Origin: Siphonodentalium dalli
Taxonomy: Eukaryota > Mollusca > Scaphopoda > Gadilida > Siphonodentaliidae
Direction: 5' to 3'
Assembly (NCBI GenBank): GCA_032622095.1
Contig: CP136068.1
Span: 162,955,465-163,019,464, forward strand
Length of the DNA: 64,000 bases
The position numbers and the translations under genes are program-made. This document shows, one piece after another, positions 52,452 through 63,059 of the stretch. Positions within the stretch are counted from its first letter, which is position 1; every line of letters starts with the position of its first letter. The notes under the pieces were generated by a model. That model did no database searches. It was given only the letters and a program-made list of their open reading frames with translations, and had not been told where the DNA came from.

Positions 52452-52892
52452 AAGCCTGCAAATAGCGTGTCTGTCATTTGCAGAATGACGTTCCCAGAGG
52501 GTGAATTTAGTGATGCTAGCCCGCTATCAGGCTAGCATCACTAAATTCACCCTCTGGGGACGTCATTCTGCTTAGGCTGTCAACTGATATGGCAGACCTA
52601 GGATCAGATTGAAGTTCCCCAGTTGAAGTTGGTGATGTTCACCCATTGGGCACCTCAATTATGAATTTTATCTTCTGCACATTAGGGGATATAGAAACTT
52701 CATATAAGGGAAATGTAACTGAAAACAATCTTAATTTGATACTATAGATACTTCTCAGAAGATGAGGCCTAAGCAGAATGAGGTCTCCAGAGGGTGAATT
52801 TGGTGATGCTAGCCCGCTGTGCGGGATAGCATCACTAAATTCACCCTCTGGGGACCTCATTCTGCAAATGACAGACACGCTATTTGCAGGCT
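52452..52892. mobile_element. Long GAGGTCC hairpin MITE (GCGTGTC end type)
   Basis: Outer ends CTGCAAATAGCGTGTC / GACACGCTATTTGCAG match each other perfectly. Hairpins with TAGTGATGCTAGCC arms at 52490-52570 and 52775-52865. Confidence 0.88.
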
Positions 52893-54095
52893 TGTTTACC
52901 AAACCTAACAAGCTATTCCTGATTCATTGTTTTTAAGATCAGATAAGATAAATTTTATTTAAAAGTCGGGGGTAAAAACATTATACAAACACAAGCTCTG
53001 AAGAACTTTCGATCGACTGTGCTGTTGAATTCTAATAGTATGGGCCAACGTCACTTCCCAGGACTGATCAACTGAATTGTAACATAAGATATAATGAAAA
53101 CCAATAAAATGTTTATTAAACATTTTTAATATATATGTAAAACAAAAAAAAACTCATAAAAGTCGTTTATTAGCCACGCGTCGGCCTCAACCACCGAACA
53201 GCCACACGTCGGCCTCAACCACCGAACAAAGAAGGCTTCAGATGACACAGTGGAACAGACTCCTAATGATCAAATATATAAGCTCTAGAGAAATTAAAAC
53301 AAGCTGATTTTATCTATATATTTACCCCCCCCCCCCCCCCCCAGACTGGTCCTCAGTACAAGCCACTCCAGTTTTAATACCGATTAGGTCTTACAAATCC
53401 CATTTCTAACTGAACACCTAAAAAGTAAGTCCCCCCCCCTCTCATATAATACCCTGTATCTCCTGTGTTATTCATCCGATCGTATTGAAATTTCGAAAAA
53501 ATTTGAGAACATGGTAAATGAAAATTAATTATCACTTTCTACCGCTTTCTAACCTTCTTTTGAATGTCGCTTGATTTGATTGATGAAAGTGTGATTAAGA
53601 ACTTTGACGCTCAACAGAATTGGGTGTTGATGGGTTAGCTGAGTGATGAGTGTTGGTTAAGGGTCATCACACTTATAACTGCGTGGGATTTTCTTGAACC
53701 TGAATCAGTTCTCATTCTGTGGGAATTTAGGGTCATCATTCTGAACATTGTCCCATATGGCGGACCAATTAAGGGATGCTGCCATAGATTTGTTGGAAGC
53801 AAACACCTCTGTAATGCATGTCACTCGTAGAATGGGTTGGATTCAAACACCTCTGTAATGCATGTCACTCATAGAATGGGTTGGATTCAAACACCTCTGT
53901 AATGCATGTCACTCGTAGAATGTTTTTTTTTTCACAGAATGCGATATTTAACTTCCATAATGTGCTGCATTTATCATGTTTTCAATTTGGTCAAAATATC
54001 AATATAATCGGATGAATATAAGGGGGTGTGGTGATGGTGATTTGTATAGATAACACCTTAAAGAACTATAACATTCATTTCTAAACGAGCTATTG
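52893..54095. other. Spacer with short repeats
   Basis: A tandem pair CACACGTCGGCCTCAACCAC (53173-53228), a run of 18 C (53325-53342), and a 44-bp unit repeated three times (53793-53925, ACACCTCTGTAATGCATGTC). No gene. Confidence 0.6.
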
Positions 54096-54447
54096 GTGGG
54101 CTAGCATCACAAATTCACCCTCTGGGGACCTAATTCTGCTTAGGTCTGAACTGTTATTGGAGACCTAGGATCAGATTGAAGTTCCCCAGTTGAAGTTGGT
54201 GATGTTTACCCATTAGTCACCTCGATTATGCATTTTATTGTCTGCAAATTAGGGGATATAGAAACTGAACAGAAGGGAAAAAGTAACTAAAACAATGATT
54301 AATTTGAGACTATAGATACTTCTCAGAAGATGCGGCCTAAACAGAATGAGGTCCAAAGAGTGTGAGTTTGATGATGATAGCCCGCTGTGCAGGGTAGCTA
54401 TCATCACTAAATTCACCCTCTGGATACCTCATTCTGCATATGTCAGA
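54096..54447. mobile_element. GAGGTCC hairpin MITE, left end lost
   Basis: Starts inside the left hairpin and ends CATATGTCAGACACACTAAA. Shares the GTTCCCCAGTTGAAGTTGGT core with 52452. Confidence 0.75.
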
Positions 54448-54479
54448 CACACTAAATCCTGTGTTGATTATATATAAAC

Positions 54480-54664
54480 TACAGTAATGCCCTAATTAAT
54501 CGACTCCCTAACCACAGCAGAATTATGAGTAAGTTTTCAGGATTTAGTCGGAAATATGGCTGCTTTCCGATGAATGGCAATAAGCCATATTTCTGACTAA
54601 ATCCTGAAAAGTTACCCATAATTCTGCTGTGGTTTGGGAGTCGATTAATTAGGGCATTACTGTA
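54480..54664. mobile_element. Palindromic MITE TA-CAGTAATGC (second full copy)
   Basis: 185 bp. The arms match each other but differ from the copy at 51309 at the segment after GTAATGC (CCTAATTAAT here, TGTAAGTAAT there). Confidence 0.88.
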
Positions 54665-56268
54665 TAGATGATATTTGCCAGACCTGATTAGCTAAGCTAT
54701 TCCTGAATCATTGTTTTTGTGCTGTTGATTTCAGGTTTGGTACCATGTGTTTGCAGGTTGGTCAGGCGAGGAGCAATGCATCAGAAAGTAGTTATAAATC
54801 AGCTCGCACTAGTCACATATCAACAATAGGAGATGTCAAGAAAAGCAATAACAAAAATAATCCACCAAATAACATGATTATAGGAATTAATCACTTGAAT
54901 ATCACAAACAATCATACAATCAGATACAAAGACAATTTAATTGTGTGTCTGAAGGTTTTTCCATGTTAATGATACTAGAAAATCTCAATATCACACAAAT
55001 GTTGAAAGGCATTGATAATTAATTAGCCAGGTGTATATGTGAATATATGTCGCACCCAGGTATTGACAGTTTATAATGTTAAATATATATGGCAGGAAAC
55101 TGTTACCCAGTTTCTAAGCCAAGGAACATCCAGTTTCTAAGTACATGCAGTTTTGACAAATTCTTGAAATGCAGCATCTCATACCGTTGGATTTACACTA
55201 TCTAACACATATTATCATTAAAAAATTATGGTTACGATTTGATGGTTTAGCCCACTAACTATAATATTATAATCCGTCAAAGCTTGAAACCTGAATAGCT
55301 AGGAACAGCTGAATAGTTTTCATTGTACTCAGTTTCTAGAATAACAAATTTCATTTAAGAATCGGTATTTATAATAAAAAATATAACACAAGGTCTGTGA
55401 GATTTTGACCAACTGAATGGACATTTGTGGAGAACATGAACCAATATGGAAAAACCACCATCTACCATCCTACAATATGGTCAATGAATTGTCTGTTATA
55501 AGATGTTATAGTCTGTTCAAGTCTGTCCGAGAAACAATGAATTGTCTGTTATAAGATTTTATAGTCTGTTCAGGTCTGTCCGAGAAACAATGAATTGTCT
55601 GTTATAAGATTTTATAGTCTGTTCAGGTCTGTCCGAGAAACAGGAAATTGAACATGGCCTTAGCTTAGTATTGGAACTCAGATGAAAAACATGAAACACA
55701 TTAACGGCACATTAACTGCCCCTTAACAGCACATTAACTGCACGTTAACTGCACATTGATGGCACATTAACTGCACATTAAAGTCACAGATATATGCATA
55801 GTGCTGAATTTATAGCAAGCAAATAATCGGAATTAGAATAGGCCATCGGCCGATAATAGCCTATCTGTTAACAATCACCAGTCAGGGTTATACATTGTAT
55901 TTTGTCAATTGTCAAAATGTCTGTATACAAAATCACAGCCAGGAACATGCATCACTAATATAATCACTGAACCTTCACTTCAGACGTTCAATAACTGTAT
56001 ATGGAACTCATGTAGTGGATGAGCTATATATTTGTTGCAGGAATTATTGTACTTAGGAGTGAAATGGATCATGTGCATTTTAAGAACATCTATTAAATGG
56101 TTGACGTGCGTTTTATGTTCAAAATCTAGGCACATTCGAAACCTATTTTCCTTGTAAATTTCAGATATAAAGATGAGTTTTTAATGATAACTAATGTTTT
56201 AATGTGCATTGTGAATTTCCACAGCTCATGTACACGTTTATCCCGTCATAAAAACGTTTATATGTGTT
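54665..56268. other. AT-rich spacer
   Basis: A 53-bp unit repeated three times (55491-55645, TCTGTTCAGGTCTGTCCGAG). A run of CACATTAACTG words at 55700-55780. No gene supported. Confidence 0.5.
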
Positions 56269-56659
56269 TTAACCCTTTACCCAACAAACCGGCCAAATAA
56301 AGCTTCAACAGCCTAAAATATCTTCGGTCTGTCTCAATAGAACCATACAAATATGGATATCATTGGAACCGGCTCCTTGACCACATTGTGATAGTTACAG
56401 TTATGCCCTGTGCCAATGCATTCTCTTATATATGCGAGTCGACCATAGGTCGCCTCGCATATATAAGAGAATGCATTGGCCTAAAAAAACCTTTTTTTTT
56501 AACACTTTTTACCATTTTTTCTTACATTCTTTAACAATTTTATAATTTTTAATGTGTTAAGCCAATGCATTCTCTTATATATGCGAGGCGACCTATGGTC
56601 GACTCGCATATATAAGAGAATGCATTGGCACAGGGCCGTTCTGTTGGGTAAAGGGTTAA
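56269..56659. mobile_element. Double-hairpin element, family II (complete)
   Basis: TTAA at both edges, CCCTTTACCCAAC / GTTGGGTAAAGGG TIRs, hairpins 56412-56480 and 56561-56629. Confidence 0.88.
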
Positions 56660-56945
56660 ACAAATTAAAATCAAAACTGCTTTGGGTTAGAGACTTGATT
56701 GGTGACGTTGGTTCTGAGTCTTGAAAAGAGCTTGATTGTATTAAATGTATGCTGTAACTTGGTGCGACATTGAAAGCTTGAAGTTTACGTTCAACAGAGT
56801 CGTAGGCTCCTATCGATCTCTCCAGCGAGAGATGATGGAAACGGTTATCTTGGTTGGCAGCCCTAGATGTTAACATGGGATATATTGTGCGGCTCTCTAC
56901 CCAATCAACTATGCTGTTTTTGACTGGATGCCAGAATAATCAAAG

Positions 56946-57312
56946 TTAAAGACATATTATGTACTTGTTCGGGTGCGTGAAACTGATAAGTTAGTATCCA
57001 GGCGCTATGCCAACTGGAGGGATGTACCATTCTACTAACATCTCCGAAAATCTGAAGCAAATCGACCGTACCACTCCATATAAAACATCGTCTGAACTAC
57101 GTTCAAATGTAAATATTTACTACTCGATTCGGGATGCATCTATCGGCGATAAATTAACGAAAACGATTTCGCCATACTGCATTTAATTAATATAAAAGAA
57201 TAATGGTGTGTGTTGTCAATTTGGAGATAATATTTGTAAAAATTACTACTTTGAACAAGATTATTCTCCATTTATATTTGATCACCCTACCGGAGTGTTT
57301 CACATCACTTTG
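56946..57312 (+). mobile_element. TTAAAG MITE, about 370-bp family
   Basis: Complete left end TTAAAGACATATTATGTACT and right end CCGGAGTGTTTCACATCACT. Confidence 0.82.
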
Positions 57313-57415
57313 AGAGATAACAAGTGACAAAGTATTTCCTGCATGCGATTATAGGATTTGATAAAAACAAATAATAGTTCTTGAAAATTGAATATTATGG
57401 CTGCAGTTGAAGTGT

Positions 57416-57833
57416 TTAACCATTTACCCAACAAAACGGCCAAAAACGCCCAAATAAAGCTTCAACAGCCTAAAATATCTTCGGTCTGTCTCAATAACAC
57501 CATACAAATATGGATATCATTAAAACCGGCTCATTGACCACATTGTGATGGTTACAGTTATTCCCTGTGCCAATGCATTCTCTTATATATGCGAGTCGAC
57601 CATAGGTCGCCTCGCATATATAAGAGAATGCATTGGCATTTTCTTTAACACTTTTTACCATTTTTTCTTACATTATTTAACAATTATATAATTTTTTTTC
57701 TACATTCTTTGACAATTTAATCATTTTTAAAATGTGTTAAGCCAATGCATTCTCTTATATATGCGAGGCGACCTATGGTCGACTCGCATATATAAGAGAA
57801 TGCATTGGCACAGGGCCGTTCTGTTGGGTAAAT
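57416..57833. mobile_element. Double-hairpin element, family II
   Basis: TTAACCATTTACCCAACA to TGTTGGGTAAATAATG (right TTAA decayed). Hairpins 57569-57637 and 57741-57809. Confidence 0.85.
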
Positions 57834-57982
57834 AATGCTTGAATTTTGTTATTGAATATGTAGAAAAAATAAACATCAAACAATTAAAATATACAGGAAT
57901 GGCTCCTGGTTTATGTTATAACTGGAAAATATTTAGAAAGAATTGGGGAAAATTTAATCTCAAAGATGGTCTATCTCTTCCT

Positions 57983-58088
57983 TTAGCCCTTTCGTGATGG
58001 GGGCTGCGCTGGCGCAACATTAAAGACCCTGTGCCAATGCATTCTCTTATATATGCGAGTCGACCATAGGTCGCCTCACATATATAAG
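57983..58088. mobile_element. Family III left end, truncated
   Basis: CCCTTTCGTGATGGGGGCTG followed by most of one hairpin, cut at CACATATATAAG by the next tandem array. Confidence 0.7.
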
Positions 58089-58438
58089 GCGGGTCAGTAT
58101 CCCATATATTATGTCAGCCCCGTGGGTGAATACATTTGTCGGGTCAGTATCCCATATATTATGTCAGCCCCATGGGTGAATACATTTGTCGGGTCAGTAT
58201 CCCATATATTATGTCAGCCCCATGGGTGAATACATTTGGCGGGTCTGTATCCCATATATTATGTCAGCACCATGGGTGAATACATTTGGCGGGTCTGTAT
58301 CCCATATATTATGTCAGCACCATGGGTGAATACATTTGGCGGGTCTGTATCCCATATATAATGTCAGCACAGTGGGTGAATACATTCGGAGGGTCGGTAT
58401 CCCATATATTATGTAAGCCCCATGGGTAAATACATTTG
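58088..58438 (+). repeat. 50-bp minisatellite (GGGTCAGTATCCCATATATT)
   Basis: Seven units with a 50-bp period from GGGTCAGTATCCC at 58091. It starts abruptly inside a hairpin arm. Confidence 0.92.
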
Positions 58439-58665
58439 CAAATATACTGAGTATTTTAAGTACTAATTAAATTATTCTGGATAGCCAATCATCCAGTGGT
58501 GCAAACAGTTTTTCATGCAGAGCTATATAAATGGGGGCGGCCATTTGGTCAGTTTATAATGACGTCATTAAAAAGTGTACACCGAACTTCACACACACCA
58601 CTATATATATAGCTAATTCATACCAATTCTTCACATTTGATGCATGTTGTCTTTTTGAAAGTGCG

Positions 58666-59094
58666 ACTGAAACAAGCCCGAGTTTAGTGTGCCTGTCATT
58701 TGCAGAATGAGGTCCCCAGAGAGTGATTTTAGTGACAGTGGGCTAGCATCACCATATTCACCCTCTTCTGCATGGCCTCATCTGCTATGGGAGCCATAGA
58801 CTCAGATTGAAGTTCCAAAATGGTGAATATTGTGGTGTACACCCATTGCGAACCTCGATTATGCCAATTTGAGAATAGAGAAACTAAACTAAAAAAGAAA
58901 TAGAATCTAAGTTTTTATAGAAATTATATAATAAAGAAACTTTCCAGAGAAGATGAGACCTAAGCAGAATGAGGTCCTCAGAGGGTGAATTTAGTGATGC
59001 TAGCCTGCTATGTGGGATAGCATCACTAAATTCACCCTCTGGGAACCTCATTCTGAAAATGACACGCACACTAAACTCAGACTTGGACTGAAAG
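58666..59094. mobile_element. GAGGTCC hairpin MITE, TSD ACTGAAA
   Basis: Outer ends of the GAGTTTAGTGTGCCTGTC type. ACTGAAA flanks both sides. Internal hairpins at 58705-58770 and 58965-59050. Confidence 0.8.
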
Positions 59095-59125
59095 TGGCAT
59101 TGTGTAAAATTTTAACATTATAAAC

Positions 59126-59205
59126 CTCAGTCTACACATAATCATTATAAACCTCAGTCTACACATAATCATTATAAACCTCAGTCTACACATAATCATT
59201 CAGTA
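59126..59205 (+). repeat. 27-bp repeat (ATTATAAACCTCAGTCTACA)
   Basis: Three near-identical units. Confidence 0.88.
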
Positions 59206-59216
59206 GCCTGATTTTG

Positions 59217-59755
59217 CAACCAGGGACAAGCTTTGAGGTTTCGAATTGAGACAAGTCACTTCTCCCTATTTGATTGTTAACAAGCCTTGAAATAGTGTGT
59301 CTGTCATTTGCAGAATGAGGTCCCCAGATGGTGAATTTAGTGATGCTACCCCGCATAGTGGGCTAGCATCACCAAATTCACCCTCTGGGGACCTCATTCT
59401 GCTTACACCTCAGCAGAATGAGGTTCCCAGAGGGTGAATTTGGTGATGCTAGCCCGCTATGCAGGGTAGCATCACTAAATTCACCCTCTGGGAACCTCAA
59501 TCTGCAAATGACAGACACACTATTTCAAGGCTTGACCAGGGACCAGCTTTGAGGTTCCAAATTGAGACAAGTCACTTCTCCCTATTTGATTGTTAACAAG
59601 CCTTGAAATAGTGTGTCTGTCATTTGCAGAATGAGGTCCCCAGAGGGTGAATTCAGTGATGCTACCCTGCATAGCGGGCTAGCATCACCAAATTCACCCT
59701 CTGGGAACCTCATTCTGCAAATGACAGACACACTATTTCAAGGCTTGATTGTTAA
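59217..59755. mobile_element. Two GAGGTCC hairpin MITEs in tandem with duplicated flank
   Basis: 59275-59533 and 59597-59747 are MITEs with CCTTGAAATAGTGTGTC ends. The flank AATTGAGACAAGTCACTTCT precedes both. The second has the TSD ATTGTTAA (59589-59596, 59748-59755). The first has two hairpins, the second only one. Confidence 0.85.
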
Positions 59756-59775
59756 TGAAGTGGACTGTTATCAAG

Positions 59776-60117
59776 GATTCATACTGGCTCAAGTTCAATG
59801 TTACTTACTCGAATTTAAATTTAAACAGTACTCTATTTCGTGAAAATAATTGACTATTTGATCAGTACATTTCTTCCATCATATATGTAACTCATGAACA
59901 TGTGACCATCTAATTTTCCACCGTGGTTTGGAATAAATTCAGGAGTCATACTGGATTAAGTTCAATGTATCTTACTCAAATTTAAATTTAAACAGTACTA
60001 ATTTTTGTGAATATAATTGTCTATTTGATCAGTCCAATCTTCCATCATATATATATAACTCATGAACATGTGACCCTGTAATTTTCCACCGTGGTATGGT
60101 ATAAATTCAGGAGTCAA
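59776..60117 (+). repeat. Tandem pair, about 165 bp
   Basis: AATTTAAATTTAAACAGTAC through TTTTCCACCGTGGT is repeated with about 10% divergence. Confidence 0.8.
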
Positions 60118-60615
60118 ACTAATTTTTGCTCAGTTTTAAATTTGCGAAATAGTACTGCGCGAATTTAAATATGAGTAAGGGTACATCGCAACATTAATAC
60201 CAATCTATGATCCAATAATATTATGCAATAAAATAGCACATTTATAAAATTATTATAATAAGTAAGGACACAATTATAATCACTAGGGGAAGCTTTCTAC
60301 TGGAAAATAACCAGAAAAGTACAGCACTGGTACAATGATTGTGTTTAAAAAAAATCATGTTTGTGTTTTTTTTAAATCTTAGTATGTTATTTCAGCAAAA
60401 TTGGTGATGATGGTTTCAAAGATGGCTGCCAAAATAGGCAAACATCTCCTTGTGATAAGGATGGCCATTTTGACAGTCATCTTGGTTTTACCTGAATTTC
60501 TCAAATTCCTCAAGGCTGCCAGCATTCTTAAGAAAGGTGCCATAGACTGTGATAGACCACCGGAATCCGCTGAGAAAAACACTTTATATGCTGAAACACA
60601 CATGTACATTGGTGA

Positions 60616-60930
60616 TCGGTTGCATTGATTCACTGTCATTTAAGTTTCCTCATACAGTCGAGGTACCTCACTGTTAGTCAAAGTGCTTCAGTTAGCTAAG
60701 GTACATCAGTCGGTTGCATTGAATCACTGTCATTTTAGTTTCCTCATACAGTCGAGGTACCTCACTGTTAGTCAAAGTGCTTCAGTTAGCTAAGGTGCAT
60801 CAGTCGGTTGCATTGAATCACTGTCGGTAAAGTTGCCTCATACAGTCAAGGTACCTCACGGTTTGTCAAAGTGCTTCAGTTAGATAAGGTACATCAGTCG
60901 GTTGAAGTGCCTCACCATTGGTTAAGTTGC
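60616..60930 (+). repeat. 94-bp minisatellite
   Basis: About 3.3 units starting at TCGGTTG (60616, 60710, 60804, 60898). Confidence 0.9.
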
Positions 60931-60976
60931 ATCACAGACAAATGAAATACCACAAAGATTGTGGGGCTGCATCCAG

Positions 60977-61416
60977 CCTTAACATATGGTGCCGGACATT
61001 TGCAGAATGAGGTCTCCAGAGGGTGAATTTAGTGACAATGCCTCACAAGGTGGGCTAGCTCATCTTTCATCCTCTGGGGGCCTCATTCTGCACAGACTCA
61101 TCTGCTATGGGAGACAAAGACTGAGCTTAAGATTGCCAGATGGTGAAGATGATGATGTGCACCCATTGGGCACCTCAATTATCATTGTGTCCTCTGACAA
61201 TTTGGGGGATACAGAGAAACTAAACTAAAAAAGAAAATTTAAAACTTGTTAATTTGATAATACAAATAATTTCCAGAGAAGATGAGGCCTAAGCATAATG
61301 AGGTACCCAGAGGATGAATTTGGAGATGCTAGCCCGCTATGTAGGGGGTAGCATCACTTAATTCACCCTCTGGGGACCTCATTCTGCAAATGTTCAGCAC
61401 CATATTTTCAGGCCTG
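60977..61416. mobile_element. GAGGTCC hairpin MITE (ATGGTGC end type)
   Basis: Ends ATGGTGCCGGACATTTGCAG / CTGCAAATGTTCAGCACCAT. Long form with two hairpins. A further partial arm follows at 61427-61470. Confidence 0.8.
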
Positions 61417-61675
61417 TGAACTGTGATGCTAGCCTGCTGTAAATTCACCCTCTGGGGACCTCATATTTTCAGACCTAACTGCATCAGTCAGTTGAGTTGC
61501 ATCACAGAAGGTTGAGTTGCATCACAGAAGGTTTAGGGTCCATCACAGTCGGTTGAGATGCCATATCCATTTCTTACAGACGTGGTCGAATCTGTGTGAA
61601 ATCCACTGTTGCTCCAACAGGTCATATCTCTCCTTACTTAGAAACAGCGGCTTCCCTCGCCTGTGTAAATAAAAG

Positions 61676-62050
61676 ACAGAATCAAGTCTGAGTTTAGTGT
61701 GCCTGTCATTTGCAGAATGAGGTTCCCCAAAGGGTGAATTTAGTGACACTATCCCACAAAGTGGGCTAGCATCACCGAATTCACCCTCTTAGGACCTCAT
61801 TCTGCATGGCCTCATCTGCCAATTTGAGGATATAGAGAAACTAAACTAAAAAAAAAATAGAATCTAACTTTCCATAGAAATTTTATAATAAAGAAACTTT
61901 CTAGAGAAGATGCGGCCTAAGCAGAATGAGGTCCCCAGAAGGTAAATTTAGTGATGGTAGCCCGCTATGGGGGATAGCTTCACTAAATTCACCCTCTCGG
62001 AACATCATCTGCAAATGACAGGCACACTAAACTAAGGCCTGGACAGAATC
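61676..62050. mobile_element. GAGGTCC hairpin MITE, TSD ACAGAATC
   Basis: ACAGAATC on both sides (61676-61683, 62043-62050). Ends of the GTTTAGTGTGCCTGTC type. 359 bp. Confidence 0.88.
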
Positions 62051-62091
62051 ACAGGGTAAAAAATTAAGCAAAAAATAATTTAATTTTTAAC

Positions 62092-62472
62092 TTAAAGACA
62101 CGTTATATACTTGTTCGGGTGCGTTAAACTGATAAGTTAGTATTCAGGCGCTATATGACAACTGGAGGAATATAGCATTCTACTACATCGCCGAAAATTT
62201 GAAGCAAATCGACCATACCAATCCATAGAAAACATCGTCAGAACTACGCTCAATTGTAAATATTTACTACTCGATTTGGGACGCATCTATCGGCGATAAA
62301 TTAACGAAAACGATTTCGCCATCGAGAGTCACTGCATTTAATTCATATATAAAAATGACTGCTGTGTGTTGTTGTCAATTTGGATATAATATTTGTAAAA
62401 AATAGTACTTTGAACAAGATTATTCTCCATTTCTATTTGATCACCATACCGGAGTGTTTCACATCACTTTAA
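62092..62472 (+). mobile_element. TTAAAG MITE, about 370-bp family
   Basis: Complete, TTAAAGACACGTTATATACT to GTGTTTCACATCACTTTAA. Confidence 0.82.
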
Positions 62473-62639
62473 TCAAAACATTGCTGTTTTTCGTAGAATG
62501 CAAATGACGTTTCATGTGTTTTTGACATTACCATCGGAAATTAACCAGTTCATTTCAAAAGACATATGTAGATGTCTGATAATGTAAATTGAATAGAAAT
62601 AATTAACTAATCGACAGGAGGCTATCACTTTCTTTACTA

Positions 62640-62892
62640 AATACTCATTGACGAGTAGTTATCCCTTAGGGAATGATCAAATAATAAGTTCAACCAACGA
62701 CCATTGGCAATTTAGTGAACTTATTATCTGAACATGTCCCACCAATCAAATGAATAGGATTAATACTTCTGCACTTTATATTGTTGGTCATCTGCTCATA
62801 TTCCTCAACACCCCTCCAGATGAATAATAGACCCTTCCAATGTATACTTTTATAACTGATGGAAGAATTCATTTAGTAAAGAATGGGTTAAA
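62640..62892. mobile_element. Dispersed repeat, empty-site copy of 38340-38966
   Basis: GAGTAGTTATCCC through TATACTTTTATAACTGA to GGGTTAA, uninterrupted where the other copy carries a MITE. Confidence 0.75.
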
Positions 62893-62966
62893 TAAAAAAA
62901 AATTAAAATGAAGGAAATTTCTTCATACCTTCCATGACATGTTAAATCTATATCTATATTTGCGAA

Positions 62967-62967
<1 letters not shown>

Positions 62968-62997
<30 letters not shown>
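62968..62997 (+). repeat. (TGTC)n microsatellite
   Basis: Seven tetranucleotide units at the start of the following repeat region. Confidence 0.92.
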
Positions 62998-63059
62998 GTT
63001 CTATAGAAATTCACAGGGGACCATCTAGATGATGCCAAATGGGTCTACTAGGAGTAGCT

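Noticed and set aside
54745-54969. Possible exon after a TTTCAG acceptor-like site
   Set aside because: Asn/Ser-rich low-complexity frame without homology, lying in a field of MITEs.
60379-60639. Open frames on both strands containing AAGATGGCTGCCAAAAT
   Set aside because: No homology or conserved motif, and no splice context. Probably non-coding.
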